A program made the translations under genes and the position numbers. The notes under the pieces were generated by a model that was given only the letters and a program-made list of their open reading frames with translations, had not been told where the DNA came from and ran no database searches. A stretch of 24,651 nucleotides of DNA from Kalaharituber pfeilii (taxonomy: Eukaryota > Ascomycota > Pezizomycetes > Pezizales > Pezizaceae): NCBI GenBank assembly GCA_015179045.1, contig WHUZ01000220.1, positions 1 through 24,651 of the forward strand, in the 5' to 3' direction. This document shows positions 1 to 8,814 of this stretch, piece by piece. The stretch's first letter is position 1, and each line of letters starts with the position of its first letter.

Positions 1-244
1 CCATTTATTCTTACAAGAAAGCAATTTCCAGTTCGGCTGTGCTTTGCACTCACTGTCAATAGAAGTCAAGGCCAGTCATTACAGGTTGTCGGGGTAGATT
101 AAGGATGTCCGCATTCACAATGGGCAGCTATATGTTGCACTATCACGTGTAACAGATGTCAATAATTTAGCAGTTTTATGGCCAGAAAATGGTCCAGAAA
201 CTACAGAAAATATTGTCTATCCTGAAGTTCTATTAACTCCATAA
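1..244 (+). pseudogene. Helitron Pif1-like helicase, C-terminal fragment, frameshifted
   Basis: Frame 1 reads from the window edge through a helicase motif with the core [18 protein letters not shown] and then hits TAA at 100-102. From base 101 another frame continues with [20 protein letters not shown] and [14 protein letters not shown] to a TAA at 242-244. The SQGQSL and QLYVALSRV blocks are the characteristic last motifs (V and VI) of Pif1-like helicases in Helitron RepHel proteins. One lost base near 98-101 explains the frame change, so the gene is broken here. The bulk of the protein lies outside the window. The family call is secure; whether the frame break reflects decay or a sequencing error cannot be told from this copy. 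Confidence 0.85.
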
Positions 245-628
245 TAAAAATCAGAATAAACCACATAGCCGCATAGACGGTAAACCATATGTAAAATAAA
301 AAAAAGTCATATGTGAAAAGTAAAAACAACTTACGCCGGTATCGCAACAGGGATCCTCAGCTACCAAGCAGCCTACCAGATATGTTTGCGAAACCGGGAA
401 TTACAGACCACCCTAAGGCCGGACTACCCTCTTCCATCATTCGCCTCCACTCAGTATGTCGCTAAGTTAACAAGAGTTAACCGCTACACTAAGCGCAGGT
501 CAGTTCACAGAAACCCACACTGAGAAGCGCCTCACAGTCTGAAGGCGGTCATTGTTGCAAATACAGTGTAATCCTCTACCTCTCGCTGCAGCTGCCTCTC
601 GAGTATGCTCTGCCCCCTCACTGCAGCA

Positions 629-660
629 CGCCTCCCGGTCGGGAGGCGGGTTACTGCTAG
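629..660 (+). other. Helitron 3' terminal hairpin plus CTAG
   Basis: The bases CGCCTCCCG and CGGGAGGCG form an almost loopless perfect inverted repeat at 629-648 (realistically an 8-bp stem with a 4-base loop). Eight bases later the element ends with CTAG (657-660). This matches the canonical Helitron terminator structure. Confidence 0.85.
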
Positions 661-1948
661 TATACTAGTACTCCCTTGTAGATCGTCAGTCAAAATAAAG
701 CTTCATATGGTCAACATGCATTGTATAACACATTGGCTACAAGTCGACTAAATACTACCGACATACGATTCTTAACATGCCGCCCAGTTTGCAGAATAAA
801 AATCCCAGTTAATCATTATTTCGCACTGAGTATTCTGATACCCAGAAAAGCTCCATATCACTGTCTTGTTCACCATATACAGTAGTAAATTCAGTTCTAT
901 GGACAGTTATTTACCGCCCAAGGCGCGGTAGTCGAGAGGGCGTGTATACATTTATGTGGGAACGAGGGGTGGGTAAGGGATTGAAGACAGAATCATTATA
1001 TTGCATGAACGCATGGGCGAGGACGGGGAGAAGGCGTATGAGTAGAAGAGTGAGGGATGTATGTCAGTAGTGTTGGCAATGACTGCCAGTCCCACGCAGG
1101 TTGCCTTTCATCCTCGCTTCTTCACACAAGTTCCACATCTCAGCTCCCTGCTTCTCTTAACTCCACCTACAGCCCTTACCCTGAACATGGAACCCTCCCC
1201 TAGGCTGTTCTTGTTCAATGCTGTTACCCTGAACCTGCTAACATCTCGTATGTACAGTAATATTACCCCCCCTTCGAGTCTATTGTCCTCTCCCCTTATG
1301 ACAGCGGGACTTCTGTTCTACATGCCCCCGCCCTTTCTCTTGTTCCTCCAATCCTTTTGAGCTTTTTGCGCCCTTAATACCAAAGCTCTATATACTTTGG
1401 CCTATGCGTACCAGATTACTCATAATCCCGTCTCCTGAATACATTGCATACGGTTACTGAGCACTCACATTCTCATGCACAGATCGCATATAGTCGCGTC
1501 CAGTTACTTTGCTACTGCATAATCATTAGCTCCCGCACCTCCATTACGCACAACTTTAACCGCGCCAGATTCTGTATTAATGTGGCACAATTCTAGCTTT
1601 AAATGAAGAAAATGGATATGAAAAAAATTGATACTACATTCTCCATCTAAAAGTCGTATGACCCCCCCCCCGCCCCCCCCCCCCGCCCCCCGCCCCCCGC
1701 AACTTCGACCATTTAGTAATTGAAAAAAACCAGAGCGAGTACTTTGTCCAGTGAATTGTAAATATTTATACTGGTTATTCGGGTATATATGAACCATGAG
1801 AAATGGAACAACTATGCAAAATGAAAGCGTGAATACATGAATAAACAAACAACCAAATAATCTGAAAAACAAATAAATAATAGCACTATAACAAAACCCC
1901 GTAGAAAACCTTTCCTAATCCATAGTGACCTTCTGACACTTTATTTTG
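661..1948. other. Conserved 3' flank of NLR copy 1, no gene seen
   Basis: This 1.3 kb is conserved in all three duplicons (compare 10238-12258 without its inserted element, and 21926-23221), yet no reading frame is maintained among the copies: small indels shift the short open frames. It is pyrimidine-rich around 1120-1350 on the plus strand. It may contain the 3' UTR of the minus-strand NLR gene and remnants of an unidentified old element. No tRNA or clear regulatory site was recognised. Confidence 0.5.
1662..1700. repeat. Poly-C tract (G-run tract on the minus strand)
   Basis: The plus strand is nearly all C with single G interruptions, so the minus strand, which is the sense strand of the NLR gene, has four or more runs of five or more G. 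It lies about 250 bases beyond the NLR stop codon. The matching sites in copies 2 (near 12000-12035) and 3 (near 22965-22995) are shorter and broken by A and T, so the tract expanded in copy 1. Confidence 0.8.
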
Positions 1949-4900
1949 TTACTTCAGAGCAGCCTGACATCTTTCTACCCCCTCCAGACTCCAAACAGTA
2001 TCTGAATGCTCAGCGCCCAGTGCCTTTTCCCTTCCTGCTAATGCTCGCTGATACAGTTCCAGTGCTTGGCTATATTTCCCTTGACTTTCATATACAATTG
2101 CCATGCTGCTGACAGTATCAAGGGTGCTTGGATGGTCAGTACCCAGTGATTTTTCACACCCTGCTAATGCTCGCTGATACAGTTCCAGTGCCTGGCTATA
2201 TTTCCCTTGATTTTGATATACATTTGCCATGTTGTGGATAGTATCAAGGGTGGTTGGATGGTCAGTACCCAGTGATTTTTCACACCCTGCTAATGCTCGC
2301 TGATACAGTTCCAGTGCTTGGCTATATTTCCCTTGATTTATATATACTATAGCCATGTTCTGGATAGTAGTAAGGGTACTTGGATGGTCAGCACCCAGTG
2401 TCTTTTCGTTTCCCGCTAATGCTCTCTGATACATCTCCAGTGCCTGGCTATATTTCCCTTGCTTTCTATATACTACGGCCAGGTCATTAACAGTATCAAG
2501 GGTTGTTGGGTGGTCAGCACCCAGTGTCTTTTCAAACCCTGCTAATGCCCACTGATACCGCTCCAGTGCCTGATTATATTTCCCTTGATAATAATATACC
2601 ATTGCTAGGTTGTGGACAGTACCAAGGGTCATTAGATGGTCCGCACCCAGTGATTTTTCACAATATGCTAATGCTCGCTGAAACAGTTCCAGTGCCTCGC
2701 TATATTTCCCTTGACGAGTATATACCAATCCCATATCCTTGACAGTTGCAAGAGTGTTTTGATGGTCAGTACCTAGCGCTTTTTCTCTCCCTTCTAATAC
2801 TCGCTGATACAATCCCAGTGCTTGGTTATATTTCCCTTGTCCCTGATATAGTCCTGCCATGGCATGAATAGTATTCAGGGTTTCTAAGTGGTTTGTGCCC
2901 AGCAACTTCTCTCTTGCAGCCAATACAGCCATACACATTTCTTCTGCCTTTTTATAATGGCCGTGGCTTCCGTAGACCCAGTAGAGAGTATCCAAGGCTG
3001 TCAGTGACTCCTCCTTTTCCAATGGTAGATCCTTCATTTGCCTTTCCACCGCAAAAAGATGTGGCAAATTTCGCCGCTCAAAGATCCAGTCACTGACCAT
3101 TCGTTCTCTGCCTTCGGGAGTAGTGAATCCAGATGCAACCACAAGAAAAGCTTCAATAGCCTTTTGTTGATACTCGTCAGGCTCCATCTCCAGTTTCCAT
3201 CGAATACAAAGGTGAACTAGTGGGTGGATATTGAAACTATCGTATGTCTCTGTTCGCTTAGCGACCGAGTATGAGAAGAGTAGATGGATTGAGTCTGCTA
3301 GGCTTGTATCTATAGTAATGTATAAGTACAAATTTTATTCTAAAAATATATGGTTGCCTACCATTCATAGCTAATTTCATTCCTCGCCTCAAAAAACTCC
3401 TCACATATATCATTATTGTCAAGAAACGCACATAATGATAACAACTCTGCTGCTTTTGGATTTTGCTTCTTGATTGCATTGAATGACAACTCCCAAGTAG
3501 CAAAGACAGATCTATCATCCTTTCCTGCTCTCCATTTCCTGCTCAAAAGGTGATTAACATTCGCCTTATACTCTCTAAGATAATGACTGAATAAACATTG
3601 CTGAATGTTGATATATGCTCCAGCCTGAGCTATGGCAAGAGGAAGGTATCCGAGATTTTGCACAATTGCTGCTGCTGCTGCTTCCTCCACTTTACACTCT
3701 ACACTCGGATTAATTAGTGAACTATGTTAAGAACTAGTCTCTAATCAGACGCTGGCTAGTTAAAAACGTTATTCACTTACTCTCAGAAGTGAGCCTTTCC
3801 AAATTTAACCTTGCGCTGGTCAAAAGTAACTTCTCTGCTTCATTGTGCTGCATTTGATGTACCTCTAAGCCCCTTCGGCCCTGCGTACTTCCACGTCTTC
3901 TGCTGGTAATAATCACAGTTCCAAAGTCACATGGTGGGATGTAATCATTTATGTCAAAAGATTCCAAGTCATCCAAATTATCGAACACAAGTAGCCATTT
4001 GTCATTCTGTTCGGCAGTTAACCATTTCTGTACAGCTTTGATGACCTGTTGCTCTTCCTCTGGTTTTTCCGTGCTAAAAAGCCCTGCCGAGTCGAGCTTG
4101 CCTGCCATACCCAGGAGACTACCAATATGTTTGTAATCCGGCGAATCTAACAGTTTCGCATGATGCTCAATCAATTGCTCCATAATTTGAATAAAATTAG
4201 TTTTTGTTGTCTGCTCGCTAGATGCATTGATCCAAAACGTTGATGAGTAGTCTTTGCGATGGCGATAAACATACTCCAATGCAATTTGCGTCTTCCCCAT
4301 ACCCCCCATACCATAGAGCACTACCTGAGTAATATCCATTGCAGCCCTGCCTTCATCTATCTCATGTACTAGCTGTTCGAGAAGGTATTCCCTTCCAACG
4401 AAATCAGGATTCCGCCGAACATCAGAAATCTTGAATGGAATATTGAAAGATAAACTAAGCCGTGTCTTGGGTACACTGATAGGAGTGAGATCAGGTGGCA
4501 GTACATTGAAGAGGCCGTCTATGTACTCCTTGAGCTGGCCTACCAATTCGTTGCAATTTGCCTTGTCCATGCCAGCCCAACGCAGCTTGCGATATATAGA
4601 CAGAGACTGCTGTACTTTCTGCACAGTGTTAGTCAAGGAGGCAATCTCTTCTTGTAGACCTGGAAGCAATTGTGTGCTGGTGAGGGTTTTTGGATTTGCC
4701 AATAGACAGAGATCACTATTGTTCAGAGTAGGTCCTGAAAGCTGAGGGCTCAGGCTTGTAGACTGACTAGCATTCGCTGGACTTGGAGATTTGGAACGAG
4801 ACCTAGAGAATAGTTTGCTGACCCTAAGGCTATCACGTATACTTTTCTTTTCGTTCGTTTCAGGTTCGATTTGATATTTTGATTGCAATTCAGCGATCTT

Positions 4901-5185
4901 GGTAAACACATAAACAATCCTCGCTAGGCCAGCTGCCGCATATCTGGACCGCTCGTCATTAGGATCAAGCTGGAGTTGCTTGCTGGGGGTGTTGCCAGCG
5001 TCCAATCCCCAAGCTTGCTCCCACCGCTTCAGCCGAAGTCCTTCCGTCCGGAGATTGTGCAATACGGAGTCATGTGTGTAGCCAACTTCTTTCACTTCAG
5101 AATAAATGTTGGCACAATCTCGAGCAACTTGGGCCAGTTGTAGCGTCAGTCCGGCCAGTCCGGCAGCAGAGGCTGCTAATTCCAT
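1949..5185 (-). CDS. HeLo-like / NB-ARC / TPR fungal NLR protein, copy 1 (apparently intact)
   Basis: Three exons, 5185-3781, 3698-3362 and 3302-1949, join in phase to 1032 codons including the stop (about 1031 aa). Residues 1-230 resemble a HeLo-type cell-death domain (MELAASAAGLAGL start, LRTEGLRLKRWEQAWGL near 45-61, IDGLFNVLPPD near 222-232), interrupted by an Arg/Ser/Pro-rich linker at about 125-155. NB-ARC follows: Walker A GMGGMGKT at 292-299, Walker B LLVFDNLDD near 398-406, TSRR at 427-430, GYLPLA near 485-490 and IHPLVH at 606-611. Eight 42-aa kinesin-light-chain-type TPRs fill about 684-1015. The ATG at 5185 was chosen for its AAC-ATG-G context; the frame stays open upstream but only a TTG is available there. 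In this family ligand binding by the repeats is thought to trigger nucleotide-dependent oligomerisation and membrane-directed death in incompatibility or immunity. The HeLo assignment is by pattern only; NB-ARC and TPR are certain. Confidence 0.85.
2000..2995 (-). repeat. 126-bp tandem array encoding 8 TPR units (copy 1)
   Basis: Each unit codes for 42 residues of the form LxTVxxMAxVYxxQGKYSQALE followed by LYQRALAGxEKxLGxDHPxT. The N-terminal units (from YWVYGSHGHYKKAEEM) are more divergent; the last five are close to one another. Variation concentrates on residues before and after the MA-VY core and on the residue between ALAG and EK. Units 7 and 8 differ at only a handful of positions, consistent with unequal exchange within the array. 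Confidence 0.9.
3303..3361 (-). other. Intron 2 of NLR copy 1 (59 bp)
   Basis: Exon 2 meets an in-frame TGG-TAG, so an intron is required to reach the TPR exon. The donor GTAGGC directly follows TATGAATG in phase 2, and the acceptor ACAAG before CCTAGCAGAC completes the frame as YECLADSIH. With this choice the total coding length is a multiple of three. The donor is weak and the intron short, so the exact acceptor is less certain than for intron 1. Confidence 0.55.
3699..3780 (-). other. Intron 1 of NLR copy 1 (82 bp)
   Basis: The donor GTAAGT (complement of 3775-3780) follows codon 468 in phase 1. The acceptor TAG before AGTGTAAAG restores the frame into KCKVEEA. A second possible AG nine bases downstream exists in copy 1 but not in copy 2, so the first is preferred. 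A TTAACATAG stretch could hold the branch point. The matching intron in copy 2 is also 82 bp (14007-14088). Confidence 0.75.
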
Positions 5186-7200
5186 GTTGTGGAGGAGACT
5201 AAACAAGCTAAAGAATTACACATGATGGTCAGCCTCGCGATGGTTGAAGAGAAATCAAGGTTTGTTACTTGATCTGTGAGAATTGAAGAGCTCTTCTTAT
5301 TGTGAGCTCAAGCGGGTGGACGAAGCAGACTACTAGCACTTGAAATCGGGAACTTGGACTTTCACCGTACGTTTGGGGGGCTGTAAACGGATATCGCGAT
5401 AGCAAACTCTTGGATAGAATATGTGATTGAAATGTAGTCTCGTAACTAGACTCAGATTGAAACGTTAACGACCGCCCATAAGCTTGCAGATTTCCCCTCC
5501 AGGGTTGTGCAAGCAAATATTACATAAATTTACTTCGTGCGGGGAAGGCTATGGGGCACTGGACTGGGTCGCAGCGTACTCAACAGCTGCGCTGCAGAAT
5601 AATTAAACCTCAACCTGTGGAGGCTGTGTGTTGGGGTAAGACACCCGCAAGCACGATGAGTGGAGAGCTGATGCTATAGTCACCTTTTGCCTGACCCGTC
5701 ATGACTGACTGAGCCTCCTGCATCACCAGTATCATCCGTATCATCCTGGCGTCCGCGCCATGCAGCAGAGCCCCCTGCCGAATGCGCTCCTCTCGCTGCT
5801 TCACGGGCTCAAGGGAACGGAAGATGGAAAGGATGTAGCACTAGACATCGGTTGCCATGTTAAAGCATTGATTAGAAAGACTGGCATACCTATTAGTACT
5901 CCCGAAGGTACCTTCTCAAAACGAATGGTCTTCATATATATGGTCTTAGAGATCGTACTCACCTGGAGTAACAGTAAGCCGGGCAAATACTCACGGAATC
6001 CTATAAATATAATAGGAAAGAAGCGGAAGCAGCCAGAGGACTATAACAAGGTCTGAGACCATGCCCGACCGAGCCGATAACTCTGACATTTACACCGATA
6101 ACAACGATATATGACAGAGCATCGACATGAAAGCCAGCTACACTCACCACTTCAATTGCGGTCCATTACTCTATCAAACCAACACCACACGACACGGCAC
6201 GATATGACACGAACTTGGAAGCAACCTATCAGCAGTGGAAGAAGCAACATACACAAGCGTAAGGGCACAATGTACACACATACTCGACATTAGCGCACAC
6301 AGTGAGGGGTCATCACGGCGTGGCTCTTACGAAGAAGCTAGGAAAAGTTAGGCAATGGCTGGAGGACAGCAACCCGTGGATGGTGGAATTATTGGCATAC
6401 AAGAGTTGTCGAGAGACTACCGGAAGAGAAGACGAATTCAATTGTTGTGTACTGTAGTTGAAAGAAGAGGTTGAGGCAAGTTCAGACACACCGGCGGAAG
6501 TGAGACTAGGTAGGAGGTGGCGTATATCCTGTTTGTACGAGTGGAGCTGACTCTCATGATACCCACCTTGCCAAACGTTTTCTTTTCTAATACTGGTTGA
6601 GGCGGTGGAAACCTACTGGGTATAGTATCTCCTCCTTCCTACAATACTAGCGAGGGTACATGCGATATCACTGGTGTTGATTTCAATAAGGTGGCATGCG
6701 AGTAGTGATATATAAGGTGTTGAGATTTTTGCAAGTTATCCCGAAAACTCAGGAACAACCACCTATATATACACTTACGAACGAGAGGGCGCCATAGAGA
6801 TACCAGTCCCATAACACGCCCGTACTTGCAAGATTGTTGTTATCAAGAGGAAAAAGAGCCAGAAGTTTTCGTCCTGCAGCTGCTATTGCTCTTGCTACGG
6901 GGAGGATCTGGCCTATGGAGGAGAGTTAATAGAGCGGGGAGCGAGGACAGAGCACAACGGCGCAAAAGAAACAAGACGCTCCTCATCTGTCAGACGAGGT
7001 GCGAGAAGGAAGTTTTCAGGCATTGATTGGAGGGGCACCACGATATACATTGTGAATGTACCTAGGCTTGTGATGTACCGTTATGATAGGCAGAATTTGA
7101 TAGCCGGAGGTTGAGAGGTGGGTAGGGGAGGGACGCCCGCAAAGGTACGTACTGGGATTAATATTTTCTTGAGTAGATAGACGACGAGTGCTTTTAGCTC

Positions 7201-7226
7201 TTTTTTTTTTTTTTTTTTTTTTTTTT
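7201..7226. repeat. Poly-T tract, 26 bases
   Basis: An uninterrupted run of 26 T. The aligned part of copy 2 (near 17485-17515) has no long run and a shorter, different sequence, so this tract is specific to copy 1. Confidence 0.9.
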
Positions 7227-7386
7227 CACATTTTTACTTGACGGTAAATATCTTTTTCAAAAATTGACCATTTGTAGTGGGAATTTCTTACAGATTTAAT
7301 AGTTGAGCTTTTCTGAAGAGGATAAATTCTTCTTCAAGGACTTTTGGCAAATACTACAGTAAATACATTACTGTTGCTAAGGCAAC

Positions 7387-7389
<3 letters not shown>

Positions 7390-7439
<50 letters not shown>
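7390..7439. repeat. Poly-T tract, 50 bases
   Basis: A run of 50 T immediately follows the small hairpin sequence GTTGCTAAGGCAAC and precedes CTTCTCCCCAG. Copy 2 has the same surroundings with only five T, an A and about eleven T at about 17660-17676. Slippage, or insertion of a poly-A-tailed sequence, could have produced the expansion; no retroposed body is visible. Confidence 0.9.
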
Positions 7440-7989
7440 CTTCTCCCCAGCATCAAAGAATGGGCAAAAACCCCAGTTATAGAGGACCGTGAGTACTCAG
7501 CCTTTTATACGCCTCTCACAAGGTTCTCACCAATGAAATTACATCTGCAGAATATGGATTCCTCAATTGGTTCCTCATGATGCTTGTAGCTACTGTACGT
7601 ATTCTTACATATAATTTTCGACGTTGGATATGTGGTTCTTGTGGTTAATCTGGAGCCAAGTTTGTAACTGTCGAAACCTGCACGTTTCAGTGAGTCCATA
7701 CGATCCTATCAATTGTGCGAACCCCTCATCGTTACCCAGGACCTTCCTCCCTCCTTCTTTAACTGTCAGGCTGTATCTCGCAACCAGGCTACAGCGGCGT
7801 TCAGCACATCTGGGAAGATCTCCACTTATTATTCTCCTTAAAATGTTCCTTTCGTGTTAAACCTCCAAGCAGGTATTATCCCCTCTTCCACAGGTGCGGT
7901 TTGCAAACAACGGCTATATCTAGCGATTTTGCCCTCATTGCACACTCTGTGGTACAGTCTTCCCTCAGCTGGGTACATGTGTACTTGCC

Positions 7990-8050
7990 TAGCGTCGTCC
8001 CCAGGCGTTATGAAGTAGGGATTAAGCAATCGAGTGATCTGCCAAAGATG
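7990..8050 (+). repeat. Duplicon right-edge motif (CGTCCCCAGGCGT family), copy a
   Basis: The segment begins TAGCGTCGTCCCCAGGCGT and continues with GATTAAGCAATCGAGTGATC and TGCCAAAGAT. Related sequences lie at 18346-18416, at 8277-8345 and, inverted, at about 10190-10239. Homology between duplicons 1 and 2 stops at its end. Confidence 0.6.
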
Positions 8051-8278
8051 TGATAAACCTACATAGTCTGGTTGCACGATAAACCTAAGGTTCATTGACA
8101 TGCGGAGAGGGCGGGGAAGATGAAACTTGAATCTCAGCAGCATTATGATAATTGCAGTCGCACTTTCCTCTTCAGGCAACTTTGGTTACCCGCTACTCTG
8201 GGGGTGGAACAAAGGCGTGTGTAGCGGTATACTAGTCGCGCCATTGAATACGCCACGGTATTCCTGTGTAGCTGAGTA

Positions 8279-8394
8279 GCCTCGTCCCCAGGCGTTTGTA
8301 GAAGCCTGAGATTAGCTAATCGGGTGATCACGTGAGTGCCAAGAACTGTAAATATAATAAAACTGTCATTTAAATATACAACCGCCTGGAGGCA
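8279..8394 (+). repeat. Left inverted terminus of the 2-kb element
   Basis: About 116 bases matching the inverted right terminus, with an 8-9 base extra segment (CCCCAGGCG) near the tip and a few small internal indels. It contains the palindromes GATTAGCTAATC and TCACGTGA. Confidence 0.75.
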
Positions 8395-8725
8395 TTGTTG
8401 CAATTCTATCTCGAGCAAAACCACTTCGCGCCGGAGGTCGAAATCTTAATGGATTCGGAGCATGTATTATAGAACTGTAATATTCCGTATACGTTTTTAT
8501 CAAATACACTACTTCCTATGGAGAGCTTGAGGGGGTACTGGGGGTGCCGCCCAGCTATGTAAGTCCAGTATTAAGTTCTTATTACCTCTACATAGCCAAT
8601 TAATTATAGGAACTTTTATCCGGAATTGTTCCTTATAGGTATAGCCTCGTTCCCTACAATTAGGTAACTAGTTAATTACTGGAGAATGGGGCTAATATAG
8701 GTGGGTAGGCAGTAACTATGATAGT

Positions 8726-8755
8726 AACTGGTTAGCTACCTATAGCTAGCCAGTT
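8726..8755. repeat. Imperfect palindrome, 13-bp arms
   Basis: AACTGGTTAGCTA and TAGCTAGCCAGTT pair with one mismatch (a G-T pair in RNA) around a 4-base centre. It lies inside the 2-kb element, just before the tandem array. The function is unknown. Confidence 0.6.
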
Positions 8756-8814
8756 AGACTAAACTTTAAGACAGAGAGAGTTGGACCTAAAAGAGTCGGA
8801 CTTACTGGAATTGA

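Larger units (their letters stand above)
1..660 (+). mobile_element. Helitron 3' end (5' part outside window)
   Basis: The segment carries the end of a Pif1-type Helitron helicase (1-244), about 380 bases without coding signal, a perfect GC-rich hairpin at 629-648 and the tetranucleotide CTAG at 657-660, followed by T at 661. A short hairpin 8-12 bases before a CTRR terminus is the known 3' signature of Helitrons, which normally insert between A and T. The orientation is plus, so the Rep and main helicase domains would lie left of base 1. The helicase tail is frameshifted, so this copy is probably not autonomous. Homology among the three NLR duplicons begins immediately after CTAG. Confidence 0.85.
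661..8050. repeat. Segmental duplication, copy 1
   Basis: The whole block is repeated, same orientation and gene order, at 10238-18416, and its left part again at 21926 onward. Shared landmarks are the left-edge string TACTCCCTTGTAGATCGTCA, the 3' flank, the NLR gene, the 5' flank and the right edge near CTGCCAAAGAT. Over the first NLR exon only 8 amino acids differ between copies 1 and 2. Differences are mostly small indels, poly-T expansions in this copy and element insertions in copy 2. Confidence 0.9.
5186..8050. other. 5' flank of NLR copy 1, no convincing gene
   Basis: This 2.9 kb upstream of the minus-strand NLR is duplicated at 15494-18416. It presumably includes the NLR promoter and 5' UTR. 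Copy 1 has 30 bases at about 5429-5458 that copy 2 lacks, between two ATTGAAA repeats. A 64-codon minus-strand frame at 5610-5804 is shared by both copies but has no recognised homology. The remainder has TATA-like A/T runs on both strands (for example near 6710 and 6763), but none can be tied to a gene. Confidence 0.5.

Noticed and set aside
1061..1360. 99-codon plus-strand frame downstream of NLR copy 1
   Set aside because: The corresponding frames in copies 2 and 3 are offset by indels and differ in start and end. The composition is pyrimidine-driven Leu/Pro/Ser, so it is not coding.
661..1500. Long terminal repeat of a retrotransposon as the source of the thrice-repeated 3' flank
   Set aside because: The three copies are each attached to the NLR duplicon, no TG...CA ends with target duplications or primer-binding site were found, and no gag or pol sequence is present.
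2503..2742. Plus-strand open frames across the TPR arrays (also 12330-12662 and 23227-23508)
   Set aside because: These are antisense shadows of the periodic 126-bp TPR repeat, which keeps an opposite frame open.
4431..4745. Plus-strand 104-codon frame, repeated at 14739-15053
   Set aside because: It is antisense to the HeLo-like/NB-ARC exon and explained by conservation of the real gene.
5186..5206. Start of NLR copy 1 extended upstream to 5206
   Set aside because: That frame begins with TTG, not ATG. The ATG at 5185 has a good eukaryotic context and begins the HeLo-like MELAASAAG.
5610..5804. 64-codon minus-strand frame (KQREERIRQGALLHGADARM start), also at 15888-16082
   Set aside because: It is conserved between copies 1 and 2 only as much as the surrounding noncoding DNA, both differences change the amino acid, it has no ATG at its start (GTG), and no family is recognised. 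It could be an exon but cannot be supported.
7390..7460. Intron acceptor: poly-T followed by CTCCCCAG on the plus strand
   Set aside because: It resembles a polypyrimidine tract and AG, and copy 2 has CTCTCCAG, but no exon with protein similarity follows on the plus strand.
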